This document shows, piece by piece, positions 8,358-16,595 of a stretch of 64,000 bases of DNA (its first letter is position 1; every line of letters starts with the position of its first letter). The notes beneath the pieces are model-generated. The model saw only the letters and a list, made by a program, of their open reading frames with translations. It did not search any database and was not told the DNA's origin. This stretch comes from JAVBQB01 sp031549265. Lineage in GTDB: Bacteria; Bacillota; Clostridia; Oscillospirales; JAVBQB01. The position numbers were made by a program, and so were the translations under genes. The stretch is from contig JAVBQB010000002.1 in the NCBI GenBank assembly GCA_031549265.1, positions 682,001 to 746,000 of the forward strand, written 5' to 3'.

Positions 8358-9231
8358 AGAAATGAATACCAACCCTGCGCTTGACGACGCCGGTGAAGAA
8401 GATGAAGCCGGCAAAGGCAAGAAAAAGAAGGAAAAACCGCCCAAGGAAAAGAAGGCCAAGAAGGAAAAGCCACCCAAAGAAAAAAAAGAGAAACCTCCTA
8501 AGGAGAAAAAAGAGAAGGAACCCAAGGAGAAGAAGGAAAAACCACCTAAAGAGAAGAAGGAAAAAGCGCCTAAAGCGCCCAAGCCTCCTAAACCTCCAAA
8601 AGCGGCAAAGGTGAAAAAAGAGAAACCTCCTAAGGAGAAAAAAGAAAAAAAGCCGAAGTCCGGCGGATCTCCTCTTATGATGTTCCTGGGTATTTTCCTG
8701 TTTTTCCTGGTTCTTGTCGCAGGCGGAGTCGTATTGGTTTATTTCGACATCGGCGGATCGAAGGAAATTGTCAATCAATTCTTGAACTACTCTGACTTTG
8801 CCCAGGAAGCCAAGCTCAGCATTGTCCAGGAGGCTCAGAAAAAGGTGGACTCCGACAAAGCCGAGATAGAAAAAAAGCAGACCTATTTCGACGTTCAGAA
8901 CAAAGACCTCGACGCGAAAGTTAAGGAAATTGACGAGCGCGAGGCGGCAGTCATTAAGAGAGAGCAAGCGCTCGAATCGCCGTCCCCGTCGCCAGGCGCG
9001 TCCGGCCAAGCTGATTCCGGAGGAACGGCAGTATCGTCCGACCTGAAAGTCGCGGTCAAAACACTAGTCGCGATGGATCCGGCGGATGCGGCCAAAATTT
9101 TGGAAGGGCTTACCGACGAAGCGTATCTGATGAGAATAATCCGTTCAATGAACGGCGACGCGAGAGCGGCAATCCTCACCGAAATGAATACCGCAAAAGC
9201 AACGTCTATCATAGCCAGCCTTGATACGTAA
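8350..9231 (+). CDS. MotE-like / YlxF-position membrane protein with Lys-Pro repeat and MgtE-N-like domain
   Basis: This 293-residue protein occupies the ylxF position between fliJ and fliK. Residues 1-23 are acidic; 24-104 are almost only Lys, Glu and Pro; a membrane helix follows at about 107-133 (MMFLGIFLFFLVLVAGGVVLV, given here only as position); then a coiled coil (about 150-205), a Ser/Pro/Gly linker and a C-terminal MgtE-N-like module with VAMDPADAAKILEGL and MNTAKATSIIASL. Related proteins (MotE of rhizobia, YlxF) are thought to assist stator or export proteins; here the role is inferred from position. The GTG at 8350 overlaps fliJ by 8 bases. The Lys-rich tail would be cytoplasmic. 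Confidence 0.8.
   Translation: MAEEMNTNPALDDAGEEDEAGKGKKKKEKPPKEKKAKKEKPPKEKKEKPPKEKKEKEPKEKKEKPPKEKKEKAPKAPKPPKPPKAAKVKKEKPPKEKKEKKPKSGGSPLMMFLGIFLFFLVLVAGGVVLVYFDIGGSKEIVNQFLNYSDFAQEAKLSIVQEAQKKVDSDKAEIEKKQTYFDVQNKDLDAKVKEIDEREAAVIKREQALESPSPSPGASGQADSGGTAVSSDLKVAVKTLVAMDPADAAKILEGLTDEAYLMRIIRSMNGDARAAILTEMNTAKATSIIASLDT
8419..8661 (+). repeat. Low-complexity repeat encoding Lys/Glu/Pro units (PPKEKK)
   Basis: Within the MotE-like gene, five exact PPKEKK units and one EPKEKK variant recur, coded by AAG/GAA/CCT-rich purine DNA. The DNA contains several AAGGAGAA stretches resembling ribosome binding sites inside the reading frame. Units are close but not identical at the base level, as expected of a slippage-prone tract. 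Confidence 0.85.
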
Positions 9232-9321
9232 GACATTCCCCCGCAACTGCAGGAAGCAGTAAAGTGCATGGAGCAATCGCCACCGCCCCGGGTGTTCGGG
9301 GATTATATGCGAGGTGCATAG

Positions 9322-11001
9322 ATGATAGATAGCAACGCAATAATGACGAACAGCAGTTCAGGCGCATCGGTGTCGGCCACAGGGTCAGGCGCCGGTTTGT
9401 CGAGCAAGTCGCTAAAACCAAGCCCGTCTGTTGATGCGTGCAAAAAGACCTTTCAACTGACACTTAAAGCGGCGGCTGACAAGAGTATGGGAATAAAAAC
9501 GTCGCCTCAGGGTAGTCAGGGTCTCGACGACCAGGCAATGGCTCTCGCCGAGCTCAATGCCGCGGTTTCAAAAATGAACCCTACTGAGGCAGTAAGTACG
9601 GAAAGCACGGGGGCTGTTGCCTCCGCCGACATGGAAGTCAATGATAGTTTGCCTTTCGAAAATCTGGATCCCAATGTTGCCGACGCGGTGATTCAGATTT
9701 TGATGATGGCGTTCCAGCCAGCCACGGATGGCGAAGCTACTGATATAAATGAGATACTAAACGGACTAAACGACGGACAAAAATCCGAGCTTTTAAAAGT
9801 TCTGGACTTTTTATCCTCAAAACTAAACCAGCCGAATGTGCAGGTTTTTAGCAGCCAGTCAAGCCCTGTTGACGCGCTGGCTAGCGCTTTAAACGAACTG
9901 CTCGGCAGCTTAAGCGCCGATGATACCGAAACGGGCGGTCAGAACGGATCAGACTTCTCGGCAACTCTTTCGAAGCTGCTCCAAATGTCTGACATTGCCA
10001 AGACAGCCTCCGGACAGCTTTCAGACATAGTGAAAAGCATGAACCTTGATACGGTGCCGCAGGTTAACCAAGGTGCAGCTGCGCAGAATGCAAATCCAGT
10101 CAGCCGGATAATTGAGCAGATGTTCGCCGCGCTCACTGATGTATCCGAAGCTCAGCAGGCGGATCAGACTGCTGAAATCTCTTCCGACCCGATGATGGCA
10201 TTTAAGGCGAGATTGATGGCTATTGCCCAGGATGTGAGAAACGCGGCACAGGCAGCGAATTCTGATTTCGCACAGCCAGTTGACGGCGCGGAAGTCGCCG
10301 ATATTGTAACGTTGGCTGTTGCGCCGGACGCGGATGCAGGCAAAACTGCCGGAGACGGACAATTTGCGGGTTCGCAGGACTCGAAGCGCGACCAGCAACC
10401 CGTCGCCGCAACCGTAAAAGATTCAGGCGCACTCTCAGATGTGGGAATCTTCGCCGGCAACGGAAAAATTCAGCATTCATCCGTTTTCAAGACCGAACCG
10501 GTCATTAACCAACCGCAGCAGGCGCAGGTGGCGAATATAATCGACCAGATAGTTAAAGCCGCCTCGATGCGGAGCAATAGCACGATGCAGGAAATGGAAA
10601 TTAACCTCAAACCAGAGTTTTTGGGAAAAATTACCATTGTTTTATCGTCGACAGAAGAAGGAATTGTCGCGACTCTCCGCGCTGCCAGTGAACAGGTGAG
10701 GCACGCACTGGCCGCAAACATCGGTCAATTGCAGTCGGTTCTGCGAGAGTCGGGAATTAATATGAAAGACATCTCGATAACCGACGCCGGAATATCGTCT
10801 GATTTGGCCAACGGCAACTTTGACGGCCAGAGCGCCATGGCCGACCGCCGCGAATCCATGGAGAATTCTCTCAGACTCAGCCGTGTGCTGTCTCGGGCAA
10901 CCAGGAATGAACAAGCGGCTGTTAGCGCCGGCGTGTACGATTCATCTCAGCAGATGCCGACAATAAATTCGGATGTCGGATCGGTAGAATTTTCCGCTTA
11001 A
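9322..11001 (+). CDS. fliK: Flagellar hook-length control protein FliK
   Basis: FliK is secreted during hook growth and switches export from hook to filament substrates. The 559-residue protein is mostly low-complexity Ser/Ala/Asp sequence, typical of its ruler part. The conserved C-terminal Flg_hook domain is at about 410-490, with MEINLKPEFLGKITIVL and VRHALAANIGQLQSVLRESG. GAGGTG precedes the ATG at 9322. The position between ylxF-like and flgD genes agrees with B. subtilis. The middle part cannot be aligned by eye. Confidence 0.92.
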   Translation: MIDSNAIMTNSSSGASVSATGSGAGLSSKSLKPSPSVDACKKTFQLTLKAAADKSMGIKTSPQGSQGLDDQAMALAELNAAVSKMNPTEAVSTESTGAVASADMEVNDSLPFENLDPNVADAVIQILMMAFQPATDGEATDINEILNGLNDGQKSELLKVLDFLSSKLNQPNVQVFSSQSSPVDALASALNELLGSLSADDTETGGQNGSDFSATLSKLLQMSDIAKTASGQLSDIVKSMNLDTVPQVNQGAAAQNANPVSRIIEQMFAALTDVSEAQQADQTAEISSDPMMAFKARLMAIAQDVRNAAQAANSDFAQPVDGAEVADIVTLAVAPDADAGKTAGDGQFAGSQDSKRDQQPVAATVKDSGALSDVGIFAGNGKIQHSSVFKTEPVINQPQQAQVANIIDQIVKAASMRSNSTMQEMEINLKPEFLGKITIVLSSTEEGIVATLRAASEQVRHALAANIGQLQSVLRESGINMKDISITDAGISSDLANGNFDGQSAMADRRESMENSLRLSRVLSRATRNEQAAVSAGVYDSSQQMPTINSDVGSVEFSA

Positions 11002-11092
11002 GAAACATGGATTCGTAACGATAATATTGTAATCCGGCCGAGAGGAGTAGAACCATCGGCGAGGATTTCGGCCCAATGAAGGAGAGATATCA

Positions 11093-11866
11093 ATGCCTAC
11101 AAACACAACTTCTGCCACCGAAGGCGCGAGCTATATCGGCAGTTATGAAAATATAGTTAAACAACGCAAGCCCACCAATGAAATGGGCAAAGACCAGTTT
11201 CTTCAAATGCTGGTAACCCAGATGAAAAGCCAGGACCCCATGTCCCCGATGCAGGACAACCAGTTTATGGCTCAGATGACGCAGTTTTCAATGCTTGAGC
11301 AAATGCAGAACATGTCCCTGTCCTTCTCCCAGGCTCATACCAGCACCCTGATCGGCAAGGGAATTTACGCGACGGTCGAGATTCCCGATAACGCGGGCAA
11401 CGTGGTAGTACGCGAGATCGCGGGTATTGTCGACAGCGCGGGTACGGATAAGGGTAAGCCATATGTTATGGTGAGCGGACAGAAAATACCCATTGAGCGC
11501 GTGACGCAGGTATATGATTCGGCTATTCTGACCGGCGACCCAAGTCAGATACTGGGAGGCGCGGCGGTTATCGGGAAATATGTGACAGCAGAAATTCCTC
11601 TTGCAGACGGCACAAAACAGCCGGTTTCGGGGATCATCGAGAGCTTTTACATGAAAGATGGCATGGTGACGTTTAAGCTTGGTGATAAAGAGTTCATGCT
11701 TACTCAGATAACGTCGATGTCTGCCAACCCACCCGCGCCTAAAGCAAGCGCCAACACTGCATTACAGCAGGGTGAAAATGTTCAGCAAGACACAGACACA
11801 AACACTGAACCGTCGGCTGATAAAGTACCTGAAGCTATGACAAACGGCGAAAACTCAGAGGTATAA
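11093..11866 (+). CDS. flgD: Flagellar hook-capping protein FlgD
   Basis: FlgD caps the growing hook and lets FlgE subunits polymerise. The N-terminal signature is clear: MGKDQFLQMLVTQMKSQDPM, then DNQFMAQMTQFSMLEQMQNM. The 257-residue protein has a beta-rich middle and an acidic, Gln/Asn-rich tail of about 50 residues that looks disordered. AAGGAGAG precedes the ATG. It lies between fliK and flgE as usual. Confidence 0.95.
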   Translation: MPTNTTSATEGASYIGSYENIVKQRKPTNEMGKDQFLQMLVTQMKSQDPMSPMQDNQFMAQMTQFSMLEQMQNMSLSFSQAHTSTLIGKGIYATVEIPDNAGNVVVREIAGIVDSAGTDKGKPYVMVSGQKIPIERVTQVYDSAILTGDPSQILGGAAVIGKYVTAEIPLADGTKQPVSGIIESFYMKDGMVTFKLGDKEFMLTQITSMSANPPAPKASANTALQQGENVQQDTDTNTEPSADKVPEAMTNGENSEV

Positions 11867-11948
11867 AGACTGTCATTCTGACATTTGAAACTGATCCGCT
11901 CAGGTGAGCCTGAGCTACATACTTTAATTATTACGGAGGATTTTATAT

Positions 11949-12911
11949 ATGCTGAGATCACTGTATTCGGGAGTCTCCGGACTGCGTAACCACCAGGTAA
12001 AGATGGACGTTATCGGCAACAATATAGCAAACGTTAATACATACGGATTCAAATACGGCCGCGCGCTCTTCCAGGATGTATTCAGCCAGACCGTCCGTTC
12101 GGCCTCCGCGCCCGGAACCGCCGCCGGCGGAACAAACCCCGCTCAGGTCGGACTTGGAATCTCGGTTGCGGCGATCGACACCGTTTTCACCCAAGGCGGA
12201 GCAGCAGGCACTGAGAGACCGCTCGATTTGATGCTCGACGGCGAAGGATTCTTCTGCGTCAGGCTGAACAACGATTTGTTCTACACCCGTTCGGGCAACT
12301 TCTATCAGGACGCGAACGGAGATCTCCTGGACGCGCAGGGCAAGCACCTTCAGGGCTTTATGGGACCGATAATTGATTCGCAGACCGGCGCTGAGCTCAC
12401 AAACGGCTTTGCAGACCTTCCCGACCTTCCCGACGGTTCGACCTTCGACTCCAAGTACCCCGGCTATACCGTAACCGCCATTGATTTCACCGATCCGGCC
12501 TGGAAAGACACCTTTAACCCTTCAACTGACTTAATGAACCTTACGATCCCCAATTGCTTCACAGGTATTACGATCGGTCAAAACGGAGAAATATCCGCCC
12601 GCTATGTGGGAGACGGCAAGATGTATCAACTTGGTAAAATTGCAACTGCGACCGTTGTCAACCCCGGCGGAATGACCAAAGTCGGAAACAATCTTTACAG
12701 AGACACGCTGAACTCAGGCGCCCCGCAGTTTGAATTCCCGAACACGATAGGTCATGGCGGACTGGTCTCCGGCTACCTTGAGATGTCTAACGTGGATCTC
12801 GCACGCGAGACAACCGAGATGATAATCACCCAGCGCGGATTCCAGGCTAACTCCAGAATTATCACGGTTTCCGACACGCTGCTTGAAGAGCTCGTCAACC
12901 TTAAGAGATAA
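11949..12911 (+). CDS. flgE: Flagellar hook protein FlgE
   Basis: The 320-residue protein has the hook/rod family termini: MLRSLYSGVSGLRNHQVKMD with IGNNIANVNTYGFK at the N-end, and GYLEMSNVDLARETTEMI plus the GFQANSRIITVSDTLLEEL segment at the C-end. The middle DLMLDGEGFF and FYTRSGNF motifs are also typical. It is short for FlgE, suggesting a small outer domain. CGGAGG precedes the ATG. It is the last gene before a strong terminator. Confidence 0.95.
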   Translation: MLRSLYSGVSGLRNHQVKMDVIGNNIANVNTYGFKYGRALFQDVFSQTVRSASAPGTAAGGTNPAQVGLGISVAAIDTVFTQGGAAGTERPLDLMLDGEGFFCVRLNNDLFYTRSGNFYQDANGDLLDAQGKHLQGFMGPIIDSQTGAELTNGFADLPDLPDGSTFDSKYPGYTVTAIDFTDPAWKDTFNPSTDLMNLTIPNCFTGITIGQNGEISARYVGDGKMYQLGKIATATVVNPGGMTKVGNNLYRDTLNSGAPQFEFPNTIGHGGLVSGYLEMSNVDLARETTEMIITQRGFQANSRIITVSDTLLEELVNLKR

Positions 12912-12970
12912 TCATTTATACATACTGCATAATCTCAATAATTGAAGTTTAACTGGGTATTCAATGAAAG

Positions 12971-13012
12971 CGCTTCCGACACAGTTGTTCTGCGTCGGAA
13001 GCGATCTTTTTT
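12971..13012 (+). terminator. Rho-independent terminator after flgE
   Basis: CGCTTCCGAC at 12971-12980 pairs perfectly with GTCGGAAGCG at 12994-13003 across a 13-base loop and is followed by ATCTTTTTTT. This ends the first flagellar transcript and separates it from the swrD-motAB block. Confidence 0.93.
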
Positions 13013-13052
13013 TCGGGTGGAAACAGAGCTAAAAGCCTACTAAAATGCCCTG

Positions 13053-13144
13053 TTGACAGAACTCGACTAAATTAGGATAGAATTGAATCATAATGAAAAT
13101 AAATGAAAAATAATGTTGTTTCTAGTTCGACTTTGTGTTATGCT
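13053..13144 (+). promoter_or_regulatory. Candidate sigma-A promoters for the swrD-motA block
   Basis: Two candidates lie after the flgE terminator. One has TTGACA at 13053-13058 with TAGAAT at 13078-13083 (spacer 19). The other has TTGTTT at 13116-13121 with TATGCT at 13139-13144 (spacer 17), ending 35 bases before the swrD start. The stretch is much richer in A+T than its surroundings. A promoter is expected here because of the terminator; which of the two is used cannot be told. Confidence 0.55.
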
Positions 13145-13179
13145 ATTACATTAGTAACGCAAACATTGGAGGCATACTC

Positions 13180-13395
13180 ATGATAGAGGTTACAAGGCTT
13201 AATAAGTCCAAATATTATGTAAATGCTGACATGATTGAAATGATCGAGGAGACGCCGGATACCATCCTCACGCTGTCTAGCTCAAAAGTCCTGGTTGTGA
13301 CCGAATCTGCAAGTGAAATTATTGACAGAATCATTGAATATCGTCGCAGAATCTATGCAAATTTACCAAGACAAATCGAGAGAAATAGTTTATAA
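13180..13395 (+). CDS. swrD: Flagellar FlbD/SwrD family protein
   Basis: The 71-residue protein matches FlbD/SwrD: IEVTRLNKSKYYVNADMIE, then TPDTILTLSSSKVLVV and SEIIDRIIEYRRRI. In B. subtilis SwrD raises motor power by increasing stator function. The ATG at 13180 follows TTGGAGG; an upstream TTG frame extension has no support. It directly precedes motA and motB, which fits a stator-related role. Confidence 0.92.
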   Translation: MIEVTRLNKSKYYVNADMIEMIEETPDTILTLSSSKVLVVTESASEIIDRIIEYRRRIYANLPRQIERNSL

Positions 13396-13449
13396 TATAT
13401 TAGTTATGATTATTAATGCCTTTTTCTCTGTTTTTGAGGAAAAACTGTA

Positions 13450-14226
13450 ATGGAACTCACATCTGTAATCAGTTTATTTGCTGGGCTGACGCTGATTATT
13501 TCTGGTATATTCTGGGGCGGAGGGCAGATTCAAGCCTTTGTCGCGCTGTCCTCGATCGCGATAACTCTGGGAGGAACAGCGGCCGCGACCTTCGTTTCAT
13601 ATGCGCCCAAAGAAATATCGGTGTTCATCAAGACGATCAGACGTGTGTTTCAGTTCCGCGCTTCCGATATGGACGATACAGTACAGGCGGTGCTCAGTTT
13701 GTCGAGCATCGCGCGCAAAGAAGGCCTAGTTGCCCTCGAAGAAGCGGCCAAATATGTAGACGACAGGTTTCTTCGAAAAGGTATTTTACTTGTGGTAGAC
13801 GGTGCGGAGCCTGAGCAGGTTCTAACCGCGATGCAGGCCGAAATTAATTACGAAAAATCACTGACTGAAAAAGCGACAGTGTTTATTGAATCTCTAGCGT
13901 CATGCGCTCCGGCATTCGGAATGCTGGGTACGCTGGTCGGGGTGATCACGATGCTGAGAAACATCAGTGACCCGGTCTCTCTGTGCGCTGGCCTCGCGAC
14001 GGCGCTGATATCCACGTTTTACGGAGTTTTACTTGCGCATTTGTTCTTTTACCCGCTTGCCGCAAAACTCAAGAACAAGAGCGCAGATAAAGAACTTTTT
14101 AAGAAACTGGTGCTTGAAGGAGTTCTCTCGGTTCAAGCGGGGGAAAACCCGCGGATGATTGAAGAAAAGCTCTTTTCATTTATTCGGCCGGCTCCGGAGC
14201 TCGGCAAAGCCGCAATTGATGATTGA
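13450..14226 (+). CDS. motA: Flagellar motor stator protein MotA
   Basis: MotA forms the five-subunit ring of the stator. The 258 residues include four membrane segments, the cytoplasmic loop with ARKEGLVALEEA (the Arg and Glu that contact FliG), and the TM3-TM4 motif APAFGMLGTLVGVITML with a second conserved Pro in FFYPLAAKLKN. All known key residues are present. GAGG lies 10 bases before the ATG. Placement of motAB inside the fla operon is a clostridial habit. Confidence 0.94.
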   Translation: MELTSVISLFAGLTLIISGIFWGGGQIQAFVALSSIAITLGGTAAATFVSYAPKEISVFIKTIRRVFQFRASDMDDTVQAVLSLSSIARKEGLVALEEAAKYVDDRFLRKGILLVVDGAEPEQVLTAMQAEINYEKSLTEKATVFIESLASCAPAFGMLGTLVGVITMLRNISDPVSLCAGLATALISTFYGVLLAHLFFYPLAAKLKNKSADKELFKKLVLEGVLSVQAGENPRMIEEKLFSFIRPAPELGKAAIDD

Positions 14227-14268
14227 CGCCGCAGTTGTCCTTGAAAGGTTCGGGAGTGGAGCTTTGAC

Positions 14269-15018
14269 ATGAAGCGAGAAACAGTGCTGCAGCCCGGAAC
14301 TCAGCGGTGGCTGATCACATTTGTCAGCATCCTTATTTCGCTCGTCGCTATATTCGCGCTTATCTTATCGGTTTCGGCGGTTGACTTCCAAAAGTGGAGG
14401 GACATCGCCTCGTCGCTGACTGACACCCCGATTGTATTCGGCGAAGCGGGCGCCGCGTCGGCCGATTTTTCTCAACTCATGCCTGCGGATTCCGATGCAT
14501 CTACTGCGCGGTTCGAAAGCGCGTCGGAATGGGAATTACTTTACTATTCGCTTATGGAACAGATGGGCAACTCTGAATCGACAGTGGGACTGAACGTATC
14601 TGTAACAGATGACGCAATCTCGATCAGTTTATCCGACCAGATTCTTTTCGACTCCGGTCAAGCCGAGATCAAACCGTCCGGGAAAGCGGTGCTGGCAGGG
14701 CTGGGCGGCAGAATACGCGATAATTCGGCGGCAATCGCCGAAATCCGTATTGAGGGACACACCGATAACCGACCGATAAGCAATGTGCGGTTTGAAGATA
14801 ACTGGGCGCTTTCACTCGGCAGATCAATCAGCGTATTGAAGTTCTATTTGAATGAATCGAAGCTGGGAATCGGCGGCGATAAATTCGCGGCAATCGGTTA
14901 TGCAGATATGAGACCGCTTGAATCCAACGATACCGAAGAAGGTCGCGCCAGGAACAGGCGGGTTGATATAGTGCTCATACGCGGAGATGGCTCGACGATT
15001 ACCGGCTCGCAGCGCTAA
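14269..15018 (+). CDS. motB: MotB-like stator protein lacking the membrane Asp (OmpA-type peptidoglycan-binding domain)
   Basis: The 249-residue protein has one N-terminal membrane helix (about 14-38) and a C-terminal OmpA/MotB domain with ILFDSGQAEIKPSGKAVL, IEGHTDNRPI and ARNRRVDIVL, which should anchor the stator to the wall. In MotB and PomB the helix begins W-x5-D, the Asp being the ion-binding site. Here Trp14 is followed by LITFVSILIS, placing Ser20 at the Asp position; the helix contains no acidic residue. It may be non-conducting, or act as a structural partner. Context (next to motA and fliL) is typical. A GGAG site precedes the ATG. Confidence 0.85.
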   Translation: MKRETVLQPGTQRWLITFVSILISLVAIFALILSVSAVDFQKWRDIASSLTDTPIVFGEAGAASADFSQLMPADSDASTARFESASEWELLYYSLMEQMGNSESTVGLNVSVTDDAISISLSDQILFDSGQAEIKPSGKAVLAGLGGRIRDNSAAIAEIRIEGHTDNRPISNVRFEDNWALSLGRSISVLKFYLNESKLGIGGDKFAAIGYADMRPLESNDTEEGRARNRRVDIVLIRGDGSTITGSQR

Positions 15019-15054
15019 TTTGGCGGCTTTACAGCTTGTAAGTGTCTGTCGAAT

Positions 15055-15084
15055 TTGACTAACTAATGATATACAACATGTAAT
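15055..15084 (+). promoter_or_regulatory. Candidate sigma-A promoter upstream of fliL
   Basis: TTGACT at 15055-15060 and TGTAAT at 15079-15084 are spaced by 18 bases, in a 95-base AT-rich gap between motB and fliL. It could provide a separate start for the fliL-fliM-fliY block; no terminator precedes it, so read-through from motB is also likely. Confidence 0.4.
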
Positions 15085-15113
15085 TTGTGAAAAATTGCTA
15101 GGGGGAGTTCAGG

Positions 15114-15512
15114 ATGGTTAAGAGGATTGCTGGGTTGTCAGTGGGTATGGTGATGCTTCTGTCGCTGCTGTGCGCGTGCGGCGGAGGGGAAACGGCAGTG
15201 AAGTCATTTCCCTTTGCGCTGGAAAAACCTTTTATTACCAATCTGAGCGATAGCCAAAAAATTCTTCGCACTGAGATCGTGCTCGAAGTAACTGACGAAG
15301 CGCTGGTCACATCGCTTGTTGAGGAGTCGTATAAAATTGAGGATACTGTAATCTCTATCCTGCGGGAACTGACTGATAAAGAAGTCGCGCAGCCCGGGAT
15401 AAAAGATGAACTAAAAACCAAGATTCTGGATGCGCTAAAGGCGGAGTTTGGCGAAATTGGAGAGCAAATCTCTAAAGTCTACTTTACAACCTTCGTTGTT
15501 GCTAAGTCGTAA
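15114..15512 (+). CDS. fliL: Flagellar protein FliL, predicted lipoprotein form
   Basis: The 132-residue protein matches the FliL periplasmic domain: FALEKPFITNLSD, LRTEIVLEVTDE, VISILRELTDKEV, LKTKILDALKAEFG and VYFTTFVV. FliL rings surround the stator and help recruit or stabilise it. Instead of the usual short cytoplasmic tail and uncleaved helix, the N-terminus reads as a lipoprotein signal: KR, then a hydrophobic stretch ending LLCAC-GGG, giving a lipobox with Cys22. The predicted mature protein would be lipid-anchored outside the membrane. GGGGGAG precedes the ATG. Confidence 0.88.
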   Translation: MVKRIAGLSVGMVMLLSLLCACGGGETAVKSFPFALEKPFITNLSDSQKILRTEIVLEVTDEALVTSLVEESYKIEDTVISILRELTDKEVAQPGIKDELKTKILDALKAEFGEIGEQISKVYFTTFVVAKS

Positions 15513-15596
15513 TGTCACCTGCACGCTCGACGATTGCGATGATGAATACTTGCGTTACCTACGGCACATTACTCCAGAGCAAGGAGGTGGATGGAT

Positions 15597-16595
15597 TTGT
15601 CAGACGTCCTCTCGCAGAGTGAAATTGACCAATTGCTAAACGCTATTAACTCCGGAACTGTAGAAGCCGTCGAAGAAGACACCGGCCCGGCCACAAAAGT
15701 TCGGGACTACGATTTCCGTACGGCAAACCGTTTCTCAAAAGAGCAAATCAGAACGCTTAATATCATATATGATAATTTTTGCGGGCATTTTACGACCTAC
15801 CTTTCGGGCACGCTTCGCGCTATGTGCGAGGTAACCGTTGTATCTGTAGAGGAACAGAAATATCTGGAGTTTACAAATTCGCTGCCCTCGCCTGTAATCC
15901 TTGCGATAGTCAGCATGCCGCCGCTCGAAGGGTCGACCCTGTTGACCGTTTCACCGGGAATTGCTTACAGTATGATCAATAGGTTGCTTGGAGGCGTTGA
16001 TTCAACACAGGACGATACGAGAAATTTCACTGAAATTGAACTTGTGATCGTCGAAAGGCTTGTACGGCAGTTCATGCGCCAACTCAACGAGTCGTGGGAA
16101 AAGGTCCTTAAAGTCAATGCTTCGTTGGACAGAATCGAGACCTCGCAGCAATTTGCACAGATAGTCGCCCTCAATGAAACCATTGCTATTATTACGCTGA
16201 ACGTGTCGGTCGGAGGCGTCGAGGGTTTGATGAACTTTTGCATTCCGCATCTTGCCATTGAGCCGGTCAGTAAGCTGCTGAACACCAAGCTGCTGTTCTC
16301 TGGCGGCATGGACAGCAATAAGCGGCGCGAACCCGCCGATAAGGATATACGCGCAAGAATTAATAATACATCATTACCAGTGTCCGCCGTATTCAACGAA
16401 ACCACGGCTACAGTCCGGGAAGTTATTAATCTTCAAATTGGAGATGTTATCCAGCTTGACCATAAGGTTAAAGACTCGTTAACTGTCAAGGTTGGGCATC
16501 TGCCAAAATTCCAGGCGACTCTTGGAGTAAAAAATAACAAGTATGCCGTGCGTATAATAGATATGATTAGAGAGGATGATGAATCCGATGAGTAG
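15597..16595 (+). CDS. fliM: Flagellar motor switch protein FliM
   Basis: FliM forms the middle of the C ring and binds CheY-P. The N-terminus SDVLSQSEIDQLLNAI is the CheY-P docking peptide, followed by the family hallmark VRDYDFRTANRFSKEQIRTL and the CheC-like middle and SPOA C-terminal domains. I choose the TTG at 15597, which puts AAGGAGG nine bases upstream and gives the usual MSDVLSQ start; the ATG at 15591 is only three bases from that site. The 3' end overlaps fliY. Confidence 0.95.
   Translation: MSDVLSQSEIDQLLNAINSGTVEAVEEDTGPATKVRDYDFRTANRFSKEQIRTLNIIYDNFCGHFTTYLSGTLRAMCEVTVVSVEEQKYLEFTNSLPSPVILAIVSMPPLEGSTLLTVSPGIAYSMINRLLGGVDSTQDDTRNFTEIELVIVERLVRQFMRQLNESWEKVLKVNASLDRIETSQQFAQIVALNETIAIITLNVSVGGVEGLMNFCIPHLAIEPVSKLLNTKLLFSGGMDSNKRREPADKDIRARINNTSLPVSAVFNETTATVREVINLQIGDVIQLDHKVKDSLTVKVGHLPKFQATLGVKNNKYAVRIIDMIREDDESDE

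Noticed and set aside
8293..9009. Phe/Leu-rich minus-strand frame opposite the Lys-rich gene
   Set aside because: It is the reverse of AAG/GAA codons, which read as CTT/TTC; no start signal.
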